This document shows, piece after piece, positions 41,504 through 50,266 of a stretch of DNA of 64,000 nucleotides; the first letter of the stretch is position 1, and every line of letters begins with the position of its first letter. The stretch lies in contig NZ_VTZW01000023.1 in the NCBI RefSeq assembly GCF_009728995.1, positions 124,711 through 188,710 on the forward strand, in the 5' to 3' direction. The stretch is from Streptomonospora sp. PA3. GTDB taxonomy: Bacteria > Actinomycetota > Actinomycetes > Streptosporangiales > Streptosporangiaceae. The position numbers were made by a program, and so were the translations under genes. Under the pieces are notes generated by a model that was not told the DNA's origin, ran no database searches, and was given only the letters and a program-made list of their open reading frames with translations.

Positions 41504-42493
41504 TCAGCCCCCGATCGCCGACATCGGGCGGGACGGCTGGAGGAAGCTGGGGTCGTTGATGCCGTGGCCGGGCAGCTTGGTGGCGACGGCGGCGCGCCAG
41601 CGGGCGGCGATGTCCTCGTCGCTGCCGCCGCCGCGCAGCAGCGGGCGCAGGTCGGACTCCTCGCGGGCGAAGAGGCAGTTGCGGACCTGTCCCTCGGCGG
41701 TCAGCCGCACGCGGTCGCAGGCACCGCAGAATGGGCGGGTGACCGAGCCGATCACGCCGACGGTGGCCGGGCCGCCGTCGACGTAGAACAGCTCGGCCGG
41801 GGCGCTGCCGCGGGTGTGGTCGTCGGCGGGTTCCAGGTGGTAGGCGGCGCTGAGGCGGTCGAGGATCTCGTCGGCGGTGACCATGGTGTCGCGCCGCCAG
41901 CCGTGCTGGGCGTCCAGGGGCATCTGCTCGATGAACCGGAGCTGGTAGCCGTGGTCCAGGCAGTAGGCCAGCAGGTCGGGGGCCTCGTCGTCGTTGACGC
42001 CGCGCATCAGCACCGCGTTGACCTTGACGGGGGTGAGACCGGCCGCGGCGGCGCCGGCCATGCCCTCCAGGACGTCGGGCAGCCGGCGGCGGCGGGCGAG
42101 CTTCTCGAAGACGTCGGGGCGCACGGTGTCCAGCGAGACGTTGACGCGGTCCAGGCCGGCCTCGGCGAGGGCGGGGGCGGTCCGGGCCAGGCCGATCCCG
42201 TTGGTGGTCAGGGCGGTCTGCGGGCGGGGGCGCAGGGCGGTGGCGGCGGCGACGATGCCGGTGAGGCCGCGGCGCAGCAGCGGCTCGCCGCCGGTGAAGC
42301 GGATCTCCTCGATGCCGAGCATGGTGACGCCGACGCGGATCAGCCGGTTCACCTCGTCGTCGGTGAGGACTTCGTCCTTGGGCAGCCACTCCAGCCCTTC
42401 GGGCGGCATGCAGTAGGTGCAGCGCAGGTTGCAGCGGTCGGTGAGCGAGACCCTCAGGTCGGTGGCGACCCTTCCGTAGGAATCGGCCAGCAT
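41504..42493 (-). CDS. moaA: GTP 3',8-cyclase MoaA (molybdenum cofactor)
   Basis: A 329-residue radical-SAM enzyme making cyclic pyranopterin precursor from GTP. The N-terminal [4Fe-4S] motif is CNLRCTYC (CxxxCxxC), GGEPLLR is the SAM site, and the C-terminal cluster uses CGACDRVRLTAEGQVRNC. The C-terminus ends in the required Gly-Gly. ATG at 42493 follows GAGAGG. MoaC and others are not in the window; a MobA-like gene lies at 36.4 kb. A MoaD-type partner was not found. Confidence 0.94.
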   Translation of the reverse strand: MLADSYGRVATDLRVSLTDRCNLRCTYCMPPEGLEWLPKDEVLTDDEVNRLIRVGVTMLGIEEIRFTGGEPLLRRGLTGIVAAATALRPRPQTALTTNGIGLARTAPALAEAGLDRVNVSLDTVRPDVFEKLARRRRLPDVLEGMAGAAAAGLTPVKVNAVLMRGVNDDEAPDLLAYCLDHGYQLRFIEQMPLDAQHGWRRDTMVTADEILDRLSAAYHLEPADDHTRGSAPAELFYVDGGPATVGVIGSVTRPFCGACDRVRLTAEGQVRNCLFAREESDLRPLLRGGGSDEDIAARWRAAVATKLPGHGINDPSFLQPSRPMSAIGG

Positions 42494-42832
42494 GGCGCGT
42501 CACCTCTCAGTTTCCGGGTGGCCGTCCAGCCTCAGCGATGCGGATGCGTCGGCGGTGACGTCACTGGGATCGTTCCCGGCGCAGCTCCAGCCTAAAGATG
42601 CCTGTTTCGTCGCGTCTGTAGATCACTGGACTGATATTGGCGATTGTTCCGTTGCGTGAATCGTCGTCCGAGTTGGGATGGTACTGCGGGTTCTACTGCC
42701 CTGTATACAATCCCACGAATCGTGGCGCCAGCGCAGGAGGCTCGGCCGTTCCCGGCCACCGGCCGCGCACCGGCCGCCCGCGCGCCGCGCGCCCCCGGGC
42801 GTAGACGCGCGGACCCCGGGAACATGGTGGGC
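42494..42832. other. Divergent intergenic region moaA-khtT
   Basis: This 339-bp stretch includes an AT-richer zone at 42600-42730 with TGTATACAAT at about 42702-42711, which can be an extended -10. No Moco riboswitch or c-di-AMP riboswitch could be recognised by eye. Confidence 0.45.
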
Positions 42833-43315
42833 ATGGAGGTCACCGAGGTCCTACTGCCCGGCGTGGGCATCCGCTACGAGTTCTCCACCTCCCGCGGCGA
42901 GCGCGTGGGCGTCGTCGCCCGCCGCAGCGGCGAGACGGAGCTGCTCGTCTACGGCAGGGGCGATCCCGACACCCCGCGCCACCTGCTGCACCTGACACGC
43001 GAGGAGTCCGAGACCGTGGCCGAGATGCTCGGGGCGCCGCGCGTGGCCGAGCGCTTCGCCGACCTCACCCGCGAGGTCCCCGGCCTGGTCTCCGGCCAGA
43101 TCGAGATCGGCGAGGACTCGCCTTACCGCGACCGCACCCTGGGCGACACCAGGGCGCGCACCCGCACCGGCGCCTCGATCGTGGCCATCGTGCGCGGCGA
43201 CACCGTCATCGCCTCCCCCACCCCCGCCCAGCGGCTGCAGGCCGGCGACGTCCTCGTCGTGGTCGGCACCGACGAGGGCATCGCCGGCGTCGAGAACATC
43301 GTCGGCGCCTCCTAG
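42833..43315 (+). CDS. khtT: Cation:proton antiporter regulatory subunit, KhtT-like (RCK_C domain)
   Basis: A 160-residue cytosolic regulator. An N-terminal helix/strand domain (EVLLPGVGIRYEFSTSRGERVGVVARRSG, LTREESETVAEMLG) precedes a TrkA-C/RCK_C domain (ARTRTGASIVAIVRGDTVIASPTPAQRLQAGDVLVVVGT, about 100-155). In Bacillus, KhtT binds c-di-AMP and gates the KhtU K+/H+ antiporter. ATG at 42833 matches the family start; ATG at 42824 would add three residues. The antiporter gene follows after 11 bp. Confidence 0.9.
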   Translation: MEVTEVLLPGVGIRYEFSTSRGERVGVVARRSGETELLVYGRGDPDTPRHLLHLTREESETVAEMLGAPRVAERFADLTREVPGLVSGQIEIGEDSPYRDRTLGDTRARTRTGASIVAIVRGDTVIASPTPAQRLQAGDVLVVVGTDEGIAGVENIVGAS

Positions 43316-43326
43316 GCCGCGGCGCC

Positions 43327-44505
43327 ATGGAGATCTCCGTCCCCCTGTTCCTCGAACTCGGCGCCGTGCTGGTCGTCCTCAGCCTCATCTCCTCGGCCGC
43401 GCGGCGCTGGGGGCTGTCCCCGGTGCCGCTGTACCTGCTGGCGGGGCTGGCCCTGGGCGAGGGCGGTCTGGCGCCCGTGCCGGCGGCGGGCGAGTTCATC
43501 GGCACCGGCGCGGCCATCGGGATGGTGCTGCTGCTGTTGCTGCTGGGCCTGGAGTTCTCGCCGGAGGAGTTCTCCCAGAGCCTGCGGCTGCACCTGCCGT
43601 CGTCGCTGCTGGATGCGCTGCTCAACGCGCTGCCGGGGGCGGCCGCGGGGCTGCTGATGGGGCTGGACTGGCGCGGGGTGGTCGCGCTGGCGGGCATCAC
43701 CTGGATCTCCTCCTCGGGCATCGTGGCGCGGCTATTGGACGACCTGGGCCGGCTGGGCAACCGCGAGACCCCCTCGGTGCTGTCGCTGCTGGTGCTGGAG
43801 GACATCGCCATGGCGGTGTACCTGCCGCTGCTGGGAGCGGCGGTGATCGGCAGCACGCTGGGCCGCACCACCTTCACCCTGGCCACGGCGCTGCTGGCGG
43901 TGGCGATCGCGCTGTTCGCCTCGCGGCGCCTGCACGGGCCGATCAACCGCGTCCTCGACACCGGCGACTCCGAGCAGTTCCTGCTGCGCATCCTGGGGCT
44001 GACGCTGCTGGTGGCGGGGGCGGCCGAGGCCGCGCACGCGTCGGCGGCGGTGGGCGCGTTCCTGGTCGGCCTGGCGCTGAGCGGGCAGCTGGCCCAGCGC
44101 ACGCGGCTGGCCGTCGAGCCGCTGCGCGACCTGTTCTCGCTGGTGTTCTTCCTGGCGATCGGGTTGACGATCGATCCGCGCCAGCTGGTGCCGATGCTGC
44201 CGGCCGCCGCCGCGCTTGCCGCTGTCACCGCGCTGACCAAGACGGCGGTGGGCTGGTATGCGGCCGGCCGCGACGGCGTGGGCCGCCGCGGCCGGCTGCG
44301 CGCCGGCACGGTGCTCATCCCGCGCGGCGAGTTCTCCGTGGTGATCGCGGGCCTGGCCGCGGTGGCGGAGCCCCGGCTGGTGCCCTTCGCCGCGGCCTAC
44401 GTGATCATCCTGGCCGTGGCCGGCCCGCTGATCACCTACGCGGCCGGCCGGATGCGCACCCCCGCGTGGGCGGGGGGAGCCGACGAGGGCGCCCGGGCCC
44501 CGTAG
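43327..44505 (+). CDS. khtU: CPA2-type cation:proton antiporter, KhtU-like
   Basis: A 392-residue membrane protein with about 12 spans (LFLELGAVLVVLSLISS, VPLYLLAGLALGEGG, IGMVLLLLLLGLEFSPEEF, ITWISSSGIVARLLDDL). The conserved transport residues sit in ISSSGIVARLL-LEDIAMAVYLPLLG and IGLTIDPRQL/GTVLIPRGEFSVVIAGLAA. It exchanges K+ for H+ and is gated by KhtT. Operon with khtT. Confidence 0.9.
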   Translation: MEISVPLFLELGAVLVVLSLISSAARRWGLSPVPLYLLAGLALGEGGLAPVPAAGEFIGTGAAIGMVLLLLLLGLEFSPEEFSQSLRLHLPSSLLDALLNALPGAAAGLLMGLDWRGVVALAGITWISSSGIVARLLDDLGRLGNRETPSVLSLLVLEDIAMAVYLPLLGAAVIGSTLGRTTFTLATALLAVAIALFASRRLHGPINRVLDTGDSEQFLLRILGLTLLVAGAAEAAHASAAVGAFLVGLALSGQLAQRTRLAVEPLRDLFSLVFFLAIGLTIDPRQLVPMLPAAAALAAVTALTKTAVGWYAAGRDGVGRRGRLRAGTVLIPRGEFSVVIAGLAAVAEPRLVPFAAAYVIILAVAGPLITYAAGRMRTPAWAGGADEGARAP

Positions 44506-44533
44506 GCTGCCCGCCAGGGGCGTGCCCCGGCCC

Positions 44534-44681
44534 GAGCGGGCCGAAGGGGTGCGGCGCCGGCTGGACTGACGAGCGAGGGAGCGAGGCTTGAGCGGGCCGG
44601 AGGGGTGCGGCGCCGTCTGGACTGACGAGCGAGGGAGCGAGGGAACGAGCGACCGAGCGAGGAGGGAAGACGGCGCGTCGA
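44534..44681. repeat. R3 repeat, two 56-bp units plus palindromic end
   Basis: Units 44534-44589 and 44590-44645 are near-identical (GAGCGGGCCG, GGGGTGCGGCGCCG, GGACTGACGAGCGAGGGAGC). The following 44600-44675 ends AAGACGGCGCGTC, so GGCGCCGTCT and AGACGGCGC form a loose inverted repeat. It is also seen at 52931-52986 and 18885-18923. It lies 3' of khtU; no gene from 44506 to 44742. Confidence 0.65.
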
Positions 44682-44742
44682 AGCACCCCGCAGGCCCGCG
44701 GGAAAGCACAGGACGGACAGGACGAGCGGAAGAGGAGCCGCA

Positions 44743-45579
44743 GTGGTCAACGTGCGCGAATGGGAACTGGCCGGCGGAAGCGGCGGCAGCGAGCGGCGCT
44801 ACGCGCGGGCGTGGGCGCCCCAGAGCGCCGAGCCGACGTGGCTGGCGGTGCTGGTGCACGGCTACGGCGAGCACATCGGCCGCTACGAGCACACCGCCGG
44901 GACGCTGTGCACCAACGGCGCCGCGGTCTACGGGCTCGACCACCGCGGGCACGGCCGCTCCTCGGGCGAACGGGTGCTCATCGAGGACTTCGGCGGGGTG
45001 GTCGAGGACCTGCACCGGCTCGTGACCCAGGCGCGCACCGCCTACCGCACGCTGCCGCTGGTGCTGGTCGGCCACTCCATGGGCGGCATGATCGCCGCGC
45101 GCTACGCCCAGCTGCATCCCGGCGAACTCGCCGGGCTGGCGCTGTCGGGGCCGGTGCTGGGGCGCTGGAGCACCGCGGGCGCGCTGCTGGCCGAACCGGA
45201 GATCCCCGACGTCCCGGTGGACCCCTCCACGCTCTCGCGCGATCCCCAGGTGGGCGCCGACTACGCCGCCGACGAGCTGGTCTGGCACGGGCCGTTCAAG
45301 CGGGAGCTGCTGGAGGCCCTCACCGCCGAGCTGGAGCGCATCCGCGAGCACGGCCGGCTGGGCGACACCCCGCTGCTGTGGGTGCACGGTTCGCGGGACA
45401 CCCTGGTGCCGATCGCCGACACCCGGGTGGGCATCGAGGAGTTCGCCGGCGAGGACCTCGCGGTGCGCATCTTCCCCGGCGCCCGCCACGAGGTGTTCAA
45501 CGAGATCAACCGCGACGAGGTGCTGGAGGAGGTCGTGCGCTTCGCCCGGCGCTGCGCGGCGCGGGCTCAGTCGGCGTAG
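44743..45579 (+). CDS. Alpha/beta hydrolase, monoacylglycerol-lipase/lysophospholipase type
   Basis: A 278-residue cytosolic lipase-like enzyme. The oxyanion region VLVHGYGEHIGRYEH and GLDHRGHGRSSGER are typical of monoglyceride lipases. The nucleophile is Ser in VGHSMGGMIAARYA (about 109-122), the acid is Asp in HGSRDTLVP, and the base is His in GARHEVFNE. GTG at 44743 follows GAGGAG-like AAGAGGAGCC. The end overlaps the convergent fadD by 13 bp. Confidence 0.88.
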   Translation: MVNVREWELAGGSGGSERRYARAWAPQSAEPTWLAVLVHGYGEHIGRYEHTAGTLCTNGAAVYGLDHRGHGRSSGERVLIEDFGGVVEDLHRLVTQARTAYRTLPLVLVGHSMGGMIAARYAQLHPGELAGLALSGPVLGRWSTAGALLAEPEIPDVPVDPSTLSRDPQVGADYAADELVWHGPFKRELLEALTAELERIREHGRLGDTPLLWVHGSRDTLVPIADTRVGIEEFAGEDLAVRIFPGARHEVFNEINRDEVLEEVVRFARRCAARAQSA

Positions 45580-47459
45580 AGCGCGGCGATCTCCTCGGCG
45601 TACTTGCGCTGCACGACCCGGCGCTTGAGCTTGAGCGAGGGCGTCAGCTCGGCGCCCGCGACCGTCCACTCCCCCGGCAGCAGCCGCCAGCGCTTGACCT
45701 GCTGGACGCGGGCCAGGCGGGCGTTGGCGGCCTCGACGGCCCGCTCGACCTCGGCCAGCACCTCGGGGTGCGCGGCCAGGGACGCCAGGTCGGTCTCTGC
45801 GATGCCCCGGGCCTGCGCCCAGCCGGGCGCCGTGTCGGGGTCCAGCGTCAGCAGCGCCACCGGGTAGGGGCGGCCGTCGCCGCAGGCCATCGCCTGCCCG
45901 ATCAGCGCATGCTCCTTGAGGCGGTTCTCCACGGCCGCCGGGGCGATGTTCTCGCCGCCGGCGGTGATGATCAGCTCCTTCTTGCGGTCGCGCACGAACA
46001 GGAACCCGTCGGTGTCGATGGAGCCGAGGTCGCCGGTGTGCAGCCAGCCGTCGGCGTCGAACAGCGCGGCGGTGTCCTCGGGCCGGTTGAGGTAGCCGGC
46101 GGTGTTGACGGGGCCGCGCACCAGGATCTCGCCGTCGGGGGCCACCGCCACCTCCATGCCGTCGGAGGGAAGCCCGACGCTGCCGAAACGGTAGGCGTCG
46201 ACGCGGTTGGCGGTGACCGCACCGCAGTTCTCGGTCATGCCGTAGACGTCGCGGATCAGCACGCCCAGGCCGCTGAAGAAGCGCAGCGTCTCCTCGGGCA
46301 TGGGCGCGGCGGCGGTGATGAAGTGCTCGCAGCGGTCGAGGCCCACCAGCGCCCGGACGGGGGCCAGCACCCGCTCGTCGGCCTCGGCGAAGCGCTTCTC
46401 CAGCTCCGCGCCTCGGGCGCGGCCGTACTGGCCGGCCTCCAGGTAGGCGCGGGCGGTCTCGGCGGCCTCGGCCATGGCCCGGCGCTGCTCGTCGGGGGCG
46501 GCGGCCAGTGCGGCCGAAAGGCCCGACTGCAGCTTCTCCCACACCCGGGGCACCCCGAACAGGGCGTGCGGGCGCACCTTGGCCAGGTAGGCGCCGAGCT
46601 GGGCGGGGTCGGGGCAGAAGTGCAGGTGGCCGGCGACGCGCAGGGGCAGGTACACGCTGAGGACCCGCTCGGCGATGTGGGCCAGCGGCAGATAGCTGAT
46701 CGAGGAGCCGCCCACGGGCAGGTCGGTGGCCCGCAGGGAGATGGTGGCCTGGAAGAGGACCTGGCGGTGGGTCTCGGGCACGCACTTGGGGTTGCCGGTG
46801 GTGCCGGAGGTGTAGAGCAGAGTGGCGGTGTCCTCGGGGCGCAGCGCGGCCGCGCGCTCGTGCACGGCCGCGGGGTCGGCGCTGTAGCGGCGGCGCCCGG
46901 TGGTGCGGAACTCCTCCCAGCCGACGAACACGGTGCCGCCGGGTCCCGGCTCCGCGGGCACGGCGCCGGCGTCCAGCAGGACCACCGTGCGCAGGTGCGG
47001 CAGGCGCTCCAGGGCCGGGCGCCAGCGCTCCAGCTCCTCGGCGCCCTGCAGGACGGCCACGGCCGCCCGGCAGTCGCCGGCGACGAACTCCACCTGCTCG
47101 GGGGCGAAGGTGGCGTAGACGGTGAGGGGGACGCCGCCGGCGTGCACGGCGCCCATGTCGGCGACGAGGTGCTCGGTCCGGTTGGGCAGCATCAGCGCGA
47201 CCACCTCGCCGGGCCGCAGGCCGTACTCGATCAGCGCGGCCGCGGTCTCCAGCGCGGCCTGCCGGTACTGGGCCCAGGTGAGCGTGCTCCACTCGTCCCC
47301 GGCGCCCTCGGGAGCGCGCTGGGAGAGGGCGGGCAGGTCGCCGTGGTCCTCGGCCGCCTGCCTCAGCCAGTCGACGAGTGTCAGGCCGTCGATCTCGGCG
47401 TCGACCTCGCGCCGCGCCCGCAGGACGCCGCTGTCGGTGCCGCTCGCGCTGTGCTCCAT
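45567..47459 (-). CDS. Long-chain fatty-acid-CoA ligase, FadD15-like
   Basis: A 630-residue acyl-activating enzyme that adenylates fatty acids and makes acyl-CoA. AMP-binding motif LLYTSGTTGNPKCVP, the linker and motif region YGMTENCGAVT, GWLHTGDLGSIDTDGFLFVRDRKKELIITAGGENIAP are present. Size and architecture match mycobacterial FadD15. ATG at 47459; GTG at 47471 is also in frame. Neighbouring lipase and the acyl-CoA dehydrogenase suggest fatty-acid breakdown, but there is no shared operon. Confidence 0.93.
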   Translation of the reverse strand: MEHSASGTDSGVLRARREVDAEIDGLTLVDWLRQAAEDHGDLPALSQRAPEGAGDEWSTLTWAQYRQAALETAAALIEYGLRPGEVVALMLPNRTEHLVADMGAVHAGGVPLTVYATFAPEQVEFVAGDCRAAVAVLQGAEELERWRPALERLPHLRTVVLLDAGAVPAEPGPGGTVFVGWEEFRTTGRRRYSADPAAVHERAAALRPEDTATLLYTSGTTGNPKCVPETHRQVLFQATISLRATDLPVGGSSISYLPLAHIAERVLSVYLPLRVAGHLHFCPDPAQLGAYLAKVRPHALFGVPRVWEKLQSGLSAALAAAPDEQRRAMAEAAETARAYLEAGQYGRARGAELEKRFAEADERVLAPVRALVGLDRCEHFITAAAPMPEETLRFFSGLGVLIRDVYGMTENCGAVTANRVDAYRFGSVGLPSDGMEVAVAPDGEILVRGPVNTAGYLNRPEDTAALFDADGWLHTGDLGSIDTDGFLFVRDRKKELIITAGGENIAPAAVENRLKEHALIGQAMACGDGRPYPVALLTLDPDTAPGWAQARGIAETDLASLAAHPEVLAEVERAVEAANARLARVQQVKRWRLLPGEWTVAGAELTPSLKLKRRVVQRKYAEEIAALYAD

Positions 47460-47571
47460 GGCGGGCCCCACTCTTCAGGTGTGTGCTGGATCACCATTGG
47501 TGGGCCTATCGGACCACGGTTCGGCGGGCGCGGCAAGACCGCGTCGGCGACGTTCCCGGCGGCGCCGGCGC

Positions 47572-49002
47572 TCAGCCGTAGAGGCCGCGGCGCGCGGCGC
47601 CCGGCCGCGACAGCGTCTCCGCCCAGGCGCGGGCCAGCCGCCGGACCCCCTCGGCCAGCACCTCGGGCGGGTGGGCATAGGCCAGGCGCACCCGGCGCTC
47701 CAGGGTGCCGTCGGCGCCGAACAGCGGCCCCGGCGCCAGGTGGACGCCGTGGCGGGCGGCGCTCTCGCCCAGAGCGGTGGCCGCGGCGCGGGGCAGCCCC
47801 GCCCACAGCACCATCCCGCCCGAGGGGCGGGTGAACTCCCAGTCGGGCAGGTGCTCGCGCAGCGCGGTGACCAGGGCGTCGCGGTTGCGGCGCAGCTGGC
47901 GGCTGCGCTCGGCGCGGATGCGCAGGGTGTCGGCGAGCAGATGGGTGACGGTCAGCTGGTCCAGCAGGGAGCTGGAGAGGTCCAGGCGCTGGCGGGCGGT
48001 GGTCAGCCGCTCGACCATGGGCGGGGTGGTGCGCACCCAGCCGATGCGCAGACCGCCCCAGAAGGTCTTGGCGGCCGAGCCGACGGTGAACACGCGCCCG
48101 TCGGTGTCGTGTGCGGCCAGCGGGGCGGGCAGGTCTCCGGAGTCGATCGCCAGCTCGGCCACGCCCTCGTCGACGATGAGCGCGCTGCCGGCGCGGCGCG
48201 CCTCGGCGGCCACGGCCGCGCGCTCCCGGTCGTCCATCAGCACGCCGGTGGGGTTCTGGAAGTCGGGGATGAGGTAGGCGACGGCGGGCCGGGCGCGGCG
48301 GAACGCGTCGAGCACGTGGTCCATGTCCCAGCCCGAGGGGGTGACCCCGGCGGTGCGCACCCGCACGTCCAGCCTGCGGGCGGCGTCCAGGGCGTGGGGG
48401 TAGCTGGGCGACTCCATCAGCAGGCTGTCGCCGGGCTCGGTGAGCATGTCCATCAGCAGCGCGACGGCGTGCATGGCGCCGCTGGTGACGAAAATCTGCT
48501 CGGGGTCGGTGGGCAGGCCGCGCTCGACGTAGCGCCGGGCGATCGCGTGGCGCAGCTCCGGCAGCCCGCGCGGGTTGTAGCCGATGCCGCCGACGTGGGC
48601 GGCCAACTGGTCGACCGCCAGGCGGGCGGCCCGTTGGATACCGTCGACGGCGGCGGGAGCGGCCACGCCCAGGTCGACCGTGTCGGTGTGGGGCATGAGC
48701 ACCCCGGAACCGGTGCCGGTGCCGCTGTCGGGCAGGACGGTCCAGCTGCCGGCGCCCCGGCGGCTGTCGAGGAACCCGTTCTCGCGCAGCCAGGTGTAGG
48801 CGGCGGTGACGGTGTTGCGGCTGACGCCCAGGGCCGCGGCGAGGTCGCGCTCGGCCGGCAGGCGGGTGAACGTGGGCACCCGCCCGTCGAGGATGAGCCC
48901 GCTGACGGCGCGGGCCAGAGCGAGGTAGTAGGGCCGGCCGTCGGCTTCGGGGCCGATGAGCCGGGCGAGGAGATGGCCGTTGATCCGGCGCTCACCAACC
49001 AC
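47572..49002 (-). CDS. MocR-type GntR regulator with aminotransferase domain
   Basis: A 476-residue MocR/PdxR-like protein. Residues 20-90 are a GntR winged helix (YYLALARAVSGLILDGRVPTFTRLPAERDLAAALGVSRNTVTAAYTWLREN) and 120-470 are a fold-type I aminotransferase with PLP-Lys in GSAAKTFWGGLRIGWVR. It is divergent from a YczE-like membrane gene, a standard MocR pairing. GTG at 49002; the in-frame opening to 49260 is not needed. Confidence 0.92.
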   Translation of the reverse strand: MVGERRINGHLLARLIGPEADGRPYYLALARAVSGLILDGRVPTFTRLPAERDLAAALGVSRNTVTAAYTWLRENGFLDSRRGAGSWTVLPDSGTGTGSGVLMPHTDTVDLGVAAPAAVDGIQRAARLAVDQLAAHVGGIGYNPRGLPELRHAIARRYVERGLPTDPEQIFVTSGAMHAVALLMDMLTEPGDSLLMESPSYPHALDAARRLDVRVRTAGVTPSGWDMDHVLDAFRRARPAVAYLIPDFQNPTGVLMDDRERAAVAAEARRAGSALIVDEGVAELAIDSGDLPAPLAAHDTDGRVFTVGSAAKTFWGGLRIGWVRTTPPMVERLTTARQRLDLSSSLLDQLTVTHLLADTLRIRAERSRQLRRNRDALVTALREHLPDWEFTRPSGGMVLWAGLPRAAATALGESAARHGVHLAPGPLFGADGTLERRVRLAYAHPPEVLAEGVRRLARAWAETLSRPGAARRGLYG

Positions 49003-49106
49003 GAGGGGCCACTTTCCGCAATTGGCACTGTCGTTCCCGGACGGAGCAGAGCCAACATTACTCGAGCGGCCCACCGGCCGCGGTCTCCGAACCGGAAAGG
49101 CACCGC

Positions 49107-49811
49107 GTGTCCCCGTCCCGGCCTTCCCCACCCTCCGTCCTGGCGTACTCGGCGCGAACGGTCCGGCGCGCGTTCCTCCACCCCCTGGTGCCCCCGCCGC
49201 GGGGGCGCCGCCTGGTGCAGCTGTATACGGGGCTGTGCCTGTTCGGGCTGGGCTGCGCACTGCTGATCGCCTCCCGCCTGGGCGCGATGCCCTGGGACGT
49301 GCTGCACCAGGGACTGTCGCTGCACACCGGCCTGTCGGTGGGCACCTGCAGCATCCTGGCCGCGGGTGCGGTCATGCTGCTGTGGGCGCCGCTGCGCCAG
49401 CGGGTGGGGCTGGGCACCGTCAGCAACGCCGTGGTGGTGGGGCTGTCGGTGGACGCCTCGCTGTGGCTGCTGCCCGAGGTGGAGGGCCTCGCGGCGCGCT
49501 GGGCCGCCCTGGTCGCCGGGACCGTCCTCACCGGCCTGGCCACCGGGTGCTACATCGGCGCCCGGCTGGGACCGGGACCGCGCGACGGCCTCATGGTGGG
49601 CCTCGCCGAGCGCACCCGGCTGTCGGTGCGCACCGCCCGCACCGGCATCGAGGTCGCCGTGGTGGTCGCCGGCGCGCTGCTCGGCGGCACGGTGGGCGTG
49701 GGCACGCTGCTCTTCGCGATCGCGATCGGCCCGCTGGCCCAGATCGCGCTGCCGCTGCTGACGATCGAGGAGCCGCGGCCGGCCCGGACCCCCTCGGGCG
49801 GCCGGGACTGA
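49107..49811 (+). CDS. YczE/YyaS/YitT-family membrane protein
   Basis: A 234-residue inner-membrane protein with five or six spans (VQLYTGLCLFGLGCALLIASRLGAMPWDVLHQG, AGAVMLLWAPLRQR, NAVVVGLSVDASLWLLP, TGLATGCYIGARLGPGPRDGLMVGLAERTRLS). YczE is divergently linked to MocR regulators in many Gram-positives; transport of a PLP-related or amino-acid-like compound is suspected but not shown. GTG at 49107 follows GGAAAGG. About 250 bp of GC-rich non-coding sequence follow. Confidence 0.88.
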   Translation: MSPSRPSPPSVLAYSARTVRRAFLHPLVPPPRGRRLVQLYTGLCLFGLGCALLIASRLGAMPWDVLHQGLSLHTGLSVGTCSILAAGAVMLLWAPLRQRVGLGTVSNAVVVGLSVDASLWLLPEVEGLAARWAALVAGTVLTGLATGCYIGARLGPGPRDGLMVGLAERTRLSVRTARTGIEVAVVVAGALLGGTVGVGTLLFAIAIGPLAQIALPLLTIEEPRPARTPSGGRD

Positions 49812-50060
49812 CGCACCGCCCCGCCGGGCGCGGAATCGGACTCCCCGAAACCGGGCATCGGGTCCGCGCACCGGCGACCCCGGACCCGCGGTCCCGGTCA
49901 CGGCGAAATAACGGATTCTCGGGCGATAACCCCGGAGCCTGACCGATCCCGGCAACCGCGGGGGGCGCCGCCCGCGATCGAGGACCCCTCTGCTGCTCAG
50001 CGGGCTTCCGCCGGGCATCCGGCGGGTATCTCCTAGAGCACATTTGCTTCGCCCTCGACC

Positions 50061-50076
50061 TGGGAAAGCGCTTCAA
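50061..50076. promoter_or_regulatory. LacI-box-like palindrome upstream of GH15 gene
   Basis: TGGGAAAGCGCTTCAA with the perfect core AAGCGCTT (50066-50073) resembles LacI/GalR operators (GAAAGCGCTTTC-like). It lies about 190 bp upstream of the GH15 start. Whether the window's LacI regulator binds is unknown. The 49812-50257 stretch has no gene. Confidence 0.4.
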
Positions 50077-50266
50077 CCGGTACCGTGACCGCAGCGGTCC
50101 GCACCGGGCCGCACAGCCGACCGGCCCACCGCGACACCGGCCTCCGGCGCGGATACCGTCGCCGCGGCGCGTACGCGCGGCGCTCTTGCGTGTCCGCGGG
50201 GCGGCGCGGAGTTGGATACGGTACGTCCGCGTAGACGTGATCTTGGTTGAGAAGGGGGTGAGCCGC

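Noticed and set aside
42494-42620. Moco riboswitch upstream of moaA
   Set aside because: I could not fold the leader into the known consensus by eye.
43732-47292. Very long minus-strand open frame (about 1186 codons)
   Set aside because: It is the antisense or shifted frame of khtU, the lipase and fadD; composition is Arg/Pro/Gly-rich as expected of GC-rich shadows.
44760-47834. Long plus-strand open frame (about 1024 codons)
   Set aside because: Shadow of the lipase and antisense of fadD; no recognisable domain.
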